This document shows, in pieces, positions 1-13,000 of a stretch of DNA of 60,000 nucleotides. Under the pieces are notes generated by a model. That model did no database searches. It was not told the origin of the DNA and worked only from the letters and a program-made list of their open reading frames with translations. The translations under genes were made by a program, and so were the position numbers. The stretch is from Symsagittifera roscoffensis (Eukaryota; Xenacoelomorpha; Acoela; Convolutidae). How positions within the stretch are numbered: position 1 is the stretch's first letter; each line of letters starts with the position of its first letter. The stretch spans positions 26,161,649 through 26,221,648 of the forward strand of contig NC_087063.1 in NCBI RefSeq assembly GCF_963678635.1. Direction: 5' to 3'.

Positions 1-689
1 AGGATAGTTTTTGAGAAAAGAAAAAACATCCAACAGGGGTCAAATAATCCGCCACAGACTTTTTCGAAGACTGTAGACAATTGATAACGCAAAAAAGAGA
101 CTAGCAGATTACACAGGCACAAAGGGGAGTAAGCAAAATAATTTTTTTGCAGGAAGAAAAAATTGCAAGGCGTCTCAAAAAAATTAAAATGAAATAAAAA
201 ACCCAATTCCATACAATTTTATAATACCTGTTTTTATCACAAAGAAATTCTAAAAAAAAGGCGAGCAAGAATTTCAAATTAGCAACGGAACAGAAATTAC
301 GAAGTAGAAACAAAGCCGACACTCTTTGATTTGAGCACAAACCAGTTGAGACCAAAGAAGTGATTTTATAAAAAAAAAACTATAATAAAGAACTCTTGCA
401 ACCACCATGATCATTGCTTAAAGTACAAGCAAAAATGTGGGATCTAAGCCGACAAACGAAAGTCATACAAAGATCCAGTTTTGTGGACAAGGCCCACGTT
501 TGTTGCACTTATAATTTTGCCGAAGGTTATTTGTCTTCTCTATAGCTAATGATTTTATAGAGAAGTAAAGAAAAAACCCACGACCTAAATAAGTGACAAC
601 TCACTTCGTTCATTAGCTTTTAATAAAAAAAATCAGTAAAAAATCATAAAACCTAAACTACGTTCATCGACTCTTTAAAAATTAAAATC

Positions 690-925
690 AAATTTTGCTA
701 CGCGACGGATTCGAACCAGATTAAGAGTCTAACGTCTTCACACTCGGCCACGGACGCTTAACCATCGACAACACAAGCCACAAACAAAGCAGAGAACAGA
801 TGCTATGAAACTTCAAGGCTACAGATCGTGATAATAGCAAAAGTGCCACTAAAGTGAGCACAATTATTTGCGAGTTGGTTGGAAAAAAAGTAGGTTCATA
901 CAAGCTTGCAAGTGTTAACACAGTT
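690..925 (-). repeat. tRNA-derived composite repeat, partial
   Basis: tRNA-like block at 760-705 on the minus strand with A box TGGCCGAGTGT and a perfect B box GGTTCGAATCC, then the shared tail AAGCAGAGAACAGATGCTAT and GGTTGGAAAAAAAGTAGG. The hairpin end is absent. It ends next to XRN1 exon 21. Confidence 0.7.
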
Positions 926-951
926 AAATAAAGACATTGAATTACACATAC

Positions 952-1085
952 TTCTTGTCATCTTTTTCCTTCTCCTCAGGAGGTGGCAGTACGAATATGG
1001 ATCCAGTAATTCTGCCCACCAGCAGAGGGCTTATTCTCAGTCTGTCCGCCACTTCCCGCTGCGAGAAATACATGGTGGCCCAAGT
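952..1085 (-). CDS. XRN1: XRN1 exon 21 (residues 968-1011, last in window)
   Basis: Acceptor CGTTTAG, then [20 protein letters not shown] and [20 protein letters not shown], matching human VLASRLGVSGYLVSRFTGSIFIG. Donor GTATGT in phase 2. The rest of the coding sequence lies beyond position 1. Confidence 0.92.
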
Positions 1086-4000
1086 CTAAACGTAGACAAC
1101 AGTGAGACACAAACAAACAATTCAATTTAGTTGGACCAACTTCATTGGTTCAATTTTTTTCTTAACGCCCTCGGGCGCCAATCTAGAAAATTTTTGAAGG
1201 TATAGCATGATCCAAATGATTTGACGATGTAAAATACAAAGGGTTTTCTAATCCATATTTTTCCTTTAAGCTACTCTCCGCAAGTGAAATATTCAGAAAG
1301 CGTTTTCTCGGGCTTTTTAATCCTGGAAGCCGTTGTTCGGCGTAAGATTGCGTCTGTAATTGACAGATAATTTTACAGGTCAGGAAAGTGAATCAGCATC
1401 AACTACTGATACATGAGAACATGTGCTTTTTGCTCTCTTAGATTTTAAACGTCAAAATTTATGTCTTTCAAGTGTCTCTTACGTCTTTCTTGTTGATGAT
1501 GTTCTCGAAATTGGGTTCCACCTTCTGGTAAAACTCGAACTTCACTGAGCCCTGGGGAGTACATTCCACCACTGTTGCTTCCTCCCCGTAGTAACTGGAC
1601 CCAATTAGGAACAGAGTCGAGCCCTGTGGAAACATTTCATCCAGGTTGTTGACCTTTTCCACCTTTTTGGACTGGGTCATGATACCATGCACGCAGAGTT
1701 CAATAGGGTACACCTCTGTATTGCTCGCGTACCTGAAGACAGCCAAATAAACCCAGCTTTTAGATAAAATTCGGTGTCTAGGTCTTTTACGTCTAGGTAT
1801 CTTTTGAATATACAATTGGCAATGATGTCCCTTTGTTGTAGAAAACGAGAAAAAAAAGCAATAAAAAAGACCAATCGAAGTCTAGAACCTCTAATTTTTT
1901 TTAGATCATTGAACAAAAACCCTGTAGTAAGAACTAGGTCACATCAGAAAGCTTGGTTATACAAAACAAATTATCCAGAGTCAGTCAATAATAGTTTTGG
2001 AAGAATTTCTATCTTTGATATAGGGAATCGCTCAATTGAGTTTACTTGGGAAGCTGAACGCCGAAAGCTTATCCTTCACAAAACCCAAGGTGCCAAGATT
2101 TTTTTCGATTTGCTACCGATGTGCCCTCATTGAAGAGTAGATTTGCCACAAAGAGTACAATAACCTATACACATGCATTTCAGAAGCATGAAATTATTTC
2201 TCGCCCTGTACTAGATGTTACCTGGGTTCGAGTGTAACTGTGCCCGACTGTTGATGGTACACGTTCTTCCTTCCCACCAGTTCAACTACCTCCACCATCA
2301 GCATATTCTGACTCTGTGGCTTCACATCTCTCTCATACAGCATCACACCACGCTTCTCGTAGTACCTAAACAAAGCAGAGAATTGAGCTGATATTTGTTG
2401 ACCATAGCCAGCCGACAGTTGAAAAGAGTCATAAGCGCAAAAAAAAACTAAAAAATATTGACTTGTTCCCAATTTTCAAATTTAACAGAAAATACATAGA
2501 CAACAGACAGTTGGAAAAAAGTCAATGGACGCAAGTATACAGAAAAAAAATAGTTTTTTTTTTTTAAATCTCATTTTTCGAAGAAAAAAATTAGATTCCC
2601 TGAAAGCTCTTTAAATTCTAGAACAATTTATGATTGATCTTTTTTGATAAAAGGAAACCAATTTGAGAAAACTGAATCAATAGATAGATTTTTTTATTTC
2701 GCTGGGAAATCTGAAAATTAAATTCCATTATAGAAACTAGAGGTCGATTACGTTTTTTGTGACGTTTACACTTTTGCTGTTCGATAATGTAGTTTGCCTT
2801 CCTTTTAACAAAGGAAAAGAAATGAACTGAACTTAAAAACAATTCAGAAGTCAAATCGCGGAAAAATAAATTTGAGCCTGAATAAAATTTAAGAAAATAA
2901 AAAACGAAAGGAAAAACCATCACGACCTATAGAAGAGTCTGAACTATGTTCATCAACTCTTAAACATAGTCAATTGACAGCTGAAAAAAAGTATTGAAAG
3001 CCAGGAAACAGAACAAAAACTAATTTACTTTTTGAAAAATTCAAATTTCAACTTTTCAAGAAAAAATATATGCTCTTAAAGCTCTTTAAACTTAAAGAAC
3101 AATTTATAAATGGTGCTTTATTGATAAAAATTAGCCCAACCTAAGAAACCTGGATCAAAAGGTATATTAATTCGCAGGAAAATCTAAAAATCACAAACCA
3201 ATTTCGAAAAAGAAGTCAATCACGTTTTTTGAGACCTTAAGACTTTTGATGTTCGATAGTGGAGTTTGCCTTCCTTTAACAAAGGAAATTAAGTGAACTT
3301 AAAAAAAATCAGATGTCAAAATATTTTTTGTTTCCAAGAAGGCGCTAAAAAGCTTCAAAAACTGATATTCCTGGAGAAAAGTTTTTGTCGTATTTGCGTA
3401 TTATAAGACCTTATTAGCTCGAAATCAGACCAAACATCAAATATGTTCAACCGGTTTTTCTCTACACTGAAAAAATTTTTAGAAATTTTTTATGTCGTTT
3501 GAATCACAACTGCAATGTCTTTAACATGATATATCACTCAACCCAGTAATTGTGGTACCTTATTTTGCGTAGAAAACAAAAAAGATAGCCTGTTACTGTG
3601 CAAGTAGCACTGAATGTTCCCACGAAAAGTCTTAAAAACCAGACAAACAAAAACAAGTTTTTTCAAATTAAAGGGGCTTTTTCTGCGTGGTCTGATGAAA
3701 GGATCTGAACAAAAAACTAGAACTTATATTCCACAGTCAGGGTAAAAAAAGCCAATTGGACAACAAATCATTTAAAAAAATCATTTACTTTTTCAAATTG
3801 TTTTTGTCCGTAAGTTATTTGAATTTTTGATTCTTAAAATGACGCAAAAACCTGCAAACAATCAAGTACAACTCAATTTTCTCGGCTTAATTAAATCATA
3901 AATAAGCTATTGTAAGCCTGATCGCTCGCTTTATTCGCTTGAAAAAATTTTTAAAATCATAACCTGTCCTGTTTTTCTTGATACTGGGACAACTTTCTGA

Positions 4001-7000
4001 AAATTTTTGAGGTCAATCGAAGCACGACTGAAAAGGCTGGAATATGACATATCGTTCGAATCATTACAGCAATTATTTGTGCTACTTGATTTTGCGCGAA
4101 AAAATAAACTGAAACACACCCGACTACAAAGTGCCTCCCCATTTTCAGTGGTCGGAACAAAAAATAAAACACACCCGAATACAAAGTTGCTTCCCTCTTT
4201 CAGTGGTCGGAACTATGCGAAGAAGTTATAATAAAACTTTTTTTAACAAACGCGAAATTCCTATTTCTAAATAGGTATTCTTGTAGTTCTGATACTACTT
4301 CAAACAGAGGCGAAGCTGAGCTTCGCACCACTTTCGATACAGAATAACATGTCAAAAATCAAAAGACAATGTGTCTCAAACCATAAGTAAAAAGTTTAAT
4401 TGAATTCTGTTGAAAAAAAACTGTAGGATAAATAATAAGGAAACACTTTATAAATCCAAAAAAAAACTTCATGAAACGCACGTTTATGCGTAGTACAGTT
4501 CTTCCCCCACCCTATTTATAGAAACAAAAAATCAAAAAAAGAAAATCTGAAAACAACTCTGATAATGATCAAAATAACCTAATTACATCAACGGTATCAA
4601 ATATGAACTTGATACGCAACGTAAAGAGAGCTGGATCAAAAAAAAAAGAAAACAAAGACAAAAACGCCCGTATAAAAATTTTTAAAAAAACACGCAAACA
4701 ATTTTGTTTTCAAAAGAAAACACGCGACAATTGCCATATATCTTGGCAGAGAAAGAGGTCAAACCATAATTGCCAAAAAATGTTCGAAATTTATGCAGTT
4801 TTTCGAAAAAATTTTGACACAAAAACATAACGCTTTTCCATCAACTTGAATGGACTTCAAATAAAATTGCTGAATCCTTAAACACATCAATAAACACATA
4901 GCGACCCATGCTAAATGAACCACATAATCGCATGCGAATATCTTTGCTCTTGAAATTATGCAATAAAAGTTGACAGAGCCGATACAACAACTGGTACTGT
5001 TTAAATAATATAAAAAAGATGCTAAAAAAAAGAAAAAAATAAACCAAAACCAGACTTGGTAAATTTACAATTTACTGAGCTTTAGTTGTAGTACAAATTT
5101 GCTCAAATGCTTTAAAAAGTAAGTCAATGATCTCCTATCATATAAAAAATGGTTTTTCAAAAAATCGGGAAATGAACTGACAGAAACTAGGCCGAAAAAA
5201 TGAGAAAATTTTTGAAAAAACAATTACAACCTGATGCGGGCTTTACCTAAATACTTGTTAAACTATAGTAGTTTTATTTGAATTTTCAAGATACTGAGAC
5301 TGTTAGAAGATGGAGCCCAAGAGATGAAAAGATCATGAGATCAAAATTGTTTACGGAAAAAATCTAGTACCCGATTGCAATACCCTTGCTAATAGGCAAG
5401 GGTAATTAAAATTGAAACTAATTCTACGCACTTTTATATTAGAAAAAATAATAATAAAATTTGCACCCGAAAAAACTGAAAAATGAATGCAAATTTTCTT
5501 TAATAACAGAAAACTTTGGCGAGTATGAAAACCAGGAAACCATGAACTATATTTAACCACTTGAAAAATTTAAAAAACTACAAAAAAATCTACCGAAAAA
5601 ATTACAGATATAAAACACCCAGCCACTAAGCCGACAAAATTGCGACGGAATCATTAAGCAGACAAAAACCTCCATTTTTTGTCTTATATTTTTATTTTAT
5701 GACTGAACAAGAGGTCACTAAACCGATACAATATAAGCCAAAATTATACGTACGGAAGCTTAATTAATAGGTACCAACACTAGCCATAAAAAGCAGAGAA
5801 CATATGCTATGCAATTTCCAATGCTACAATGAAATTTCCAAATAAGTGAACGTTTTCAATGAACACTTTTATTTGCGAGTTAAGTTAGAAAAAAAAGAAG
5901 GTTCGTAATAATACACTAAGCAGATCGCTAGTGTTAACAGCAGAAAGAATCAAAGCGCTAAAAGGAAAAACAATGTAAGCTGCGTACAACAACATCAGCA
6001 AACACATATTAAGCCGACAATTTTTTGGAAACGGTTTTTAAAAAATTTCGGTTATATTCGAACCCAGGACCTTTGCTGTCCCAGTCGTATTTTCAACCTC
6101 CTGACCAAGTGATCCGGAAATGTTGCAAAGGATTTAAACCGGTATTTAGGATAAGTTCTTTAAATCCCTCACCACATCTCCGGCACACTGAAACACATTG
6201 CCGTATCCGGCTAGTGAGGTACTCCAGAGGCAAAGAAATTTGAATTCAATATGAACTGAACATAAGTTTATCATTTCTAATTTTGACTATTTTGTGAACT
6301 AAGTTATTTACGGTGAAAAATCGAATACCTGATTGCGATTGCAACATCCTTGCCGATCTCAAGGGCAAAAATTGTTGTGTCGGTAAATGCCGAAGACAAG
6401 TCATTAATTTAACTGATTGCAATAGCTGACTTTCTTTCAAAAACTTCTCTGATCACGATTTAACTCCTTGACCAGGACTGATAGTTTCGGAGAGTTTCTT
6501 AAAATAAGCATCGTTTTGAAGGGAAGGGTGCATCGCCCTCTTCAACTCTGGTTGCCAAATTGTTTAATAGTAGTTTCATTACAATTTAACGAAATCCAAC
6601 TCTGGCCGACACTAAAAATTTTCTTGAAACGCCTTGTGCGACAGAATATCTTAAGTTTGAATGGGGAGTGTGCAACTTTCAGGCCAAAACCTTCAAAAAT
6701 GCCATGAAAACTCTTTATAGTACAAAAAAGTGCCGAGGGCGCATAAAGGTTGAGCAAACTATGGTCATATTCCAGGATTTCGACTGAGCAGGAACAATTC
6801 AAAATCGCTGACCTAAAAATTGACGACAAAATACCTCGTCAATAAAATGTGCATGCCGTTTTTGCAGTATAAATATTAATTAGATTTTCAATTGCACCGA
6901 ACATGCAGTCGCATATAGATTGTATGCAGGGGCGGATCTAGGATTTTCTCGAGGGGGGGATTTTCAAAAAATGTTCGAAAATTTTTTCGACCTTTTTTTA

Positions 7001-10000
7001 GGTTGACCGAACGAATTGATTTTTTGAGCTCTCCCTTAGCACGGGTTGTTCCATGTTTTGGCCAAATGTTCTGCACCGCAGGCAAACTTTTCAAAAAACA
7101 GTCCAAAAAAGGCGTTTTTAGGCACGTTTTGGAAAATTTTGACCAAAAAATTGCGTTTTTTCGGCGCGCTCCCCCCCCCCTAAATCCGCCCCTGATTGTA
7201 TGTATAAACTACTAAGCTAGGCTATTCTAGGCTAAATGAAATTTCAGGGGTACCTTACCAGTCTATGATTGTCTGATACTCCTGTCTTAGTTTTGCTTTG
7301 TCCTTCTTGGCCAATTCTTGGTGCACAATTTCGCCATCTTTCCCTTTGGACAGCCTGAAATCACTTCTACATTTAACTTGACAAGCATAACAAAGTAGTA
7401 TTCAGCTTCATAACTTGGAAAAACCATCTACTCTCATTACATCTCTTAGAAATTTTTTTTCTTTCAACAACACTGCTTCGCTTTCACAGAAATATAGATT
7501 AAAATCTGCCGAGTCAAGAGATAAAACTATTTTGAAAATAGTAAATGATTTCATTTTGAAAATAGGACTAGTTTCTTATAAATCTGTAATCTCATATTTT
7601 AGATAATTTTTAAAGTACGCATTTCTTTCCTCTATCTTCAATTATAAATCAATGATCGAATAGACAAGCTTTTTTATTCGGACCACGGAGTGAAGAAGAA
7701 CTTTAAATTCAATTTTTTTTCTGCACAAAATTAGAAACCGATAGTTTGCGCAATTTAGAGCATATTGGTTGGAGATATGCAATAGCGCTGATTTAAATTA
7801 TTCAGACAACGCATAAAACTCAAAATTTAAAACGCGTTTTTCTCAAAATTGCCTGATTTTAGACAAAAATTGATGAAGACAAAACTTGCTTGAAAAGATC
7901 ATCACGACCCATATAAGAGTCTAAAAAACGTTCATCGACTCTTGAAAAATAAAAGAACCAATATGCAACAAACTTCGCTCATTTCATTTGCTATCTGTAT
8001 TTGGGAATTATCCCCCCTCCCTCAAAAAGTACCTGTTGTCATTGTCTGAAACTGCGACAACTTTGGCTTCTTTCAAGTAGGGCCACTTGACAAAAACCAC
8101 AGATTTCAGATCCACCGCACTATTATCCATCATCTCAGAAGCTGATGAAAAGAATTTTTCCGTCGCATCATCCAGACACTAAAAAGATAATCTTCTCTTA
8201 AACTCAGCGCGCAATGCAAAATTAACGATGATTCTCTTCCCGAACCTCCCATTCGGGGTTATTTTTACCTAATCTTGTCCATAGCAACGTAATTGTTTGT
8301 TTCTATCGAATTAAATAGCAACATTGCTGACTGACTTCGAATTGATTTCTGGTCTTACTTTCAGGTCGTCTCTGGGAGTTATTTTGATAATCATATTGTC
8401 GCTGCGACTGTTGCCTTGGAACACTTTCACTCCAGCTGCCCGCAACTCACTCTAAACAACCAACTTTATTTTGAATCGCAACAATGAGAAACAACAAGAC
8501 AATATTTCGATCAGATATTCGCTTATTTGGTTGTCATAGAAGATCAACCTCAACTGATGACAATGATCGGTCTCAATTGCGGTCAAAACTTAAGAAACAA
8601 GGAAAATTTCGAGAAAGATTCTTTAACATAAAAACTATATCAATTGACCAAATTATGGAGCAACAAGTTTCTCAATTGCACGCAATTTCGATGGTTTTCA
8701 AAGAAAAGAAAATTTTTTTTGTGCCTATTGACGTATACCGTTGAATTTGTTTACAAAGGGATTTGTTTGACTAATTTGTCAGACTAACCGTGTACTCGAT
8801 GTGTTTCGTCGTTGGGAATCCATCGAAGTAGACATCTAGCTTCACTCCCTCTAGCAAACCTGAAATAAACTACAGTAAAATTTTCCATCGGTAGTTCCCT
8901 TCTTTATCATGCTTAAGCTATTTCAGCCTGACGTTGCATTTTTCATTAATTATCCAAAATTTGGCTACTGCTTTACTTTTTGTCAAAAAACATGGCCAGA
9001 AGGCATTTGAAGAGTGTCAATAGCCGTTTGTTTTGTCGAGCGAAACGGACAAATGCATGTGTGTCAATTAGCATGCCCAAAAAATGTAAATTGAATATTC
9101 GCTATTTCACGTTTTTCTTACTCACTTAGCCAAATTTTTACACAGAGGCGAAGTTGCACTTCGCATACACAAGCAAAGATACGACCGATAACGCTACTTG
9201 GAAAAAGTGAATGAGTAAAACTTCGAGTCTACAAAATTCCTTAAGTGACGCACACCAATTATGAGTCTACATAACTGCTAAGTCACGCAAGCCAACTATG
9301 ACGCATTAGCAGAACCAGTCAATTTGAAAAAAAAGAAATTTGGCAACTAACATGCCTGAATTTATAGAATGGACGCATTTTAACTAATATACGAAGAAGT
9401 TCATTACAAACATCCGACCCTGCCCTGGTTCCAACCCTCTTATTTTGTTGCGGGTCTCCTTCCCTACCTTATAAAGCACACCCAGATAAAGCAACTATCG
9501 CATGCTAATGGGCACACATGCTAAAAGCTTTGCCCCCGACAATTTCAACAAAATTACTCTAAATCAATGCTTGGATGCTATGATAGCGTCCGACTATTCT
9601 TGAAACAGCATGCCTTGTTTTGTTATCGTTACGACAACTATCGCAGAGCGCTAATGCATTATGATGCATAGCGATTTTCCCGAGCAACATTGAGAAGCAA
9701 AGACAGCTCGTACAGGGTCAGATGTGGTATCTTCTTAGAACCATTCGAATTCCAAAAAAGTTTTCCAAAAAAATTCCCGCAAAAGAAAAGCCAATTAAAA
9801 ACGAGCCATTTAAAACATATGATTGTTAAATTAATATCGAATCAAAAGTTAACAAAGCCGACAATGTCTGAGCATACACCCTTCGAGCCAATAAAATTCA
9901 TGAAAAAAAATTTCAACTTCCTCCTCAAATCATGAAAACACATAAAATTGTTTTTTTTTGCTCATCAAAATAGGCAAAAAAAGGCCACTGCACCTATATT

Positions 10001-13000
10001 AAATAAATAGAAACTTTTTGAGTCGAATCACTAAAAACAAAGAAAAAACTACGCCAAATCAGAGTATGAAAACTTATAATAAACATTAAAAGAAATCTCG
10101 AATACAACAGGTATTTAAAATGCTAATATGCTCAAATTATGCAAGCTAAATTATAAAAGTATACATTTGAGAAAAAATTATCTAAAAGTGGCACCATATT
10201 ATCACACTACGCAATCACTTCTAATCACTTGATTATTGAGGCTTATTTCAACTCTGGTAGTACGCAAGATAACAGATTGAAAAATTTGAAAATGAAAAAA
10301 CAGCTACCAGCAAATAGCAAAACTTTTAATGAACTCAGGAAACCGAAAACATACGGTTAATGTATTCGATTCTTTTTTTTATACTTCGACTTTCATAAAT
10401 CTCTCCGGAATTGAAGAACCTTTGATTCACGCTTATAATGTTTTAGTTTATCTTTCCACGCAAAATCAAGTACTACAAATAATCATCGGACTGGGTTGAG
10501 TGATATGTCATATTAAAGCCCTTTCAGTCGTGATTCGAACATTTACAAAAAAATTCCCAGTGTCGATAAAAACCGGTTTGAAATTTTTGATTATTGGTCT
10601 AATTTGGAACGAATATGGTGTGCGCATCTAGGCTTACGAGCTGAATTATGCCTAATTTAACTTATTTAGGCATGTAAAACTAGTTTTTGGAGTTTTTTAG
10701 CTTCATGTTGCTGAGAGTTATACCCAGTCTTACCGTGTTTCACATCTTGCTTGCTTATGGCCCACTTATTAAAGGGATGTTCTGTGATTTTAGCCTTGCA
10801 GTGATCCATTGTGTCGTAGTGATGCACTGCAGGGTACTCGTAGTCCAGTGATCTATCGAATCGGTAGACCAGTATCGATCCCCGCGCATTGCGTCTTTTT
10901 TCGTCCAACTTCAGACGTCCAGTCCACTGGGACATGGCATCCAGCAGTCTATGCTACAATTAAGACAAGAGTTAAAAATTGTGCGGTTGACCAACTCCAA
11001 GATTTGTATACTCAGTTTTCAAACATTCTTGACAAATAGAAACCAGGTAGCAATGATTGCGCTTTCATTCTGCAGAAATTGCGCATGCAATTTAAATTCG
11101 CTAAAAGAAACTACTGTTGGCAAAAATTACCAACGCAACTTAACGCAGAAATATGCATATACATCATTTACTTTTATCGGTTGATTGCTACAATTTTCCT
11201 GAAATAATATTTAATTTTAGGTTTTTTCAATCATCTCTTTAGCGCTACAGCGGCTTATAGTGGTGATTTAAATTAACCGGATGAAACGCCTAACTTGAAA
11301 TTTAAAAGGCGTTTTTCTCAAACTTGGTAAATTTTAGACAAAAAATGATGAAGCCAAAACTTGCACAGAATTTTAGCACAATTAATTTGTTTTCCAAATA
11401 TGCTACAATTTTAGCAGAGTATGGTGTTATTTGTTTTCCGAAATTCGGGCCCATAATTTTAGCCCAACAATGGATTATTTTTGGCTTTTTTCGTCAATCA
11501 AAATTTACGCTGAACTACCGGGTCAATTACTGGCAAAACTATATCTAAGTGAGCTTCTTTTAGAGCCCAACAAAATTTTAAAATGGTATATAATTTTACT
11601 TTGCCCATTTTTTATTTGAAAACTTTTTAAAACATTTTACTCAAACTTTTAGAGATAACACGCTTTTTAAACTTTGTTGGGTTTACTTTGATATAATTTT
11701 CTTTGCAGTAATGGACACAGTAGTTTCAGCGTAAATTTTGATTGACGAAAAAAGCCAAAAACAAAACATTTTGAGGTAAAACTTTGAGCTCGAATTTCGA
11801 AAAACAAATTACTTCATACTAATTAAATCTAACAATAAATTCCACATTCGAAACTAGAAATCGATCAAGTTTTTTTGCGCCATTTCAGTTTTCATATTTG
11901 GAGAGCGCTTTTTGCCTACCTTCTAGCAAATGATCTTGAATTGAACTCGAAAAAGTCATATACACTTGAAGGCATTAATAGGTGCATTTTTAAGTATGAA
12001 TGCACTTCTTCTGTTTTAAGAGCATTTTAAGACTTTTCCAGAAAAAAAAAACAAAAAAATAATGACGGCCTATATAATAATCCGAACTACGCCATAATCC
12101 GAACCTTAAAAATGCCATCAGAATTTATACTTACAAAAAAGTGAGGAATTAAGTTTTACAGAGGCGAAGCTGTGCTTCGCAAACACTTGCGAGAACACGT
12201 CCGAAAAGCAGCTCTATCAAGTGAAATAAAAAAATTTAGAAATAAGCCTCGAATTAGCAAAAAATCGGCTAATTCAAATCAGATTTAAATCTGCGTAAAA
12301 TCTGCGCAAGATACATCGAGTTGGAAAATTTCTGAAATCGAGCTTTTTATCATTGTACTGCTGTTTGAAACAAATAATTTTTTTTCGGTTCATTTAATGA
12401 ATTAAAAATGCATCAGCTGAGTTAACTTTTTACGAATCAAACGTCAAAGTACATATGATCTTATACTGCTACAGCAGCCTACCGCTTCAAAAGTGCCACC
12501 AAAAGCAGCAATTTTATTTGCGACTTAGGCTGGAACAAAAATAAACTTCGTTCTGATACACTTTGCCTCGCAAGTGTAAAAACATTGAAAACTTGCAACA
12601 AAAGCAACCTGAATTTCCGGAAAACCAAACATTTTTTGTCTTTGAAACGCCATAAAATAAGGCAAGTACGCCGAAAAAACATAAGCCTAAAGCAATTAGG
12701 TCAAATAAAGCTTTTAAACGAAAAAATTTGGGAAACCATACAAGGTCGGAACAAGTAACTTTAAAAATAACAGGAGTGAGTAAATCAAAAACACTTGCAC
12801 AAGAAAAATAACCGACGTGGTAACTAAGCAAACAAAACATAAGCAGACAAACGAAAGCCCGACCATTCAATTTTTCCCAGATAAACAATTTTCAATTTCA
12901 ATCACATAGAAAAAAAAGCAAAATCCAGCCGGGAATCAAAACCCAGACCTCAGGGTACATAGAAAACCGCGTTACCTTTAAGCCAAGTGGGAAGGAGTCT

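Noticed and set aside
1-690. Next XRN1 exon left of exon 21
   Set aside because: No stretch on the minus strand matches the expected XRN1 continuation; it probably lies outside the window.
2366-7258. Possible missed exon between XRN1 exons 18 and 19
   Set aside because: Exon 18 ends and exon 19 begins in matching phase, giving a continuous match; no conserved segment is missing.
12514-12888. 124-codon minus-strand frame with membrane-like segments
   Set aside because: Falls over the tail of a composite repeat, with no homology or splice context.
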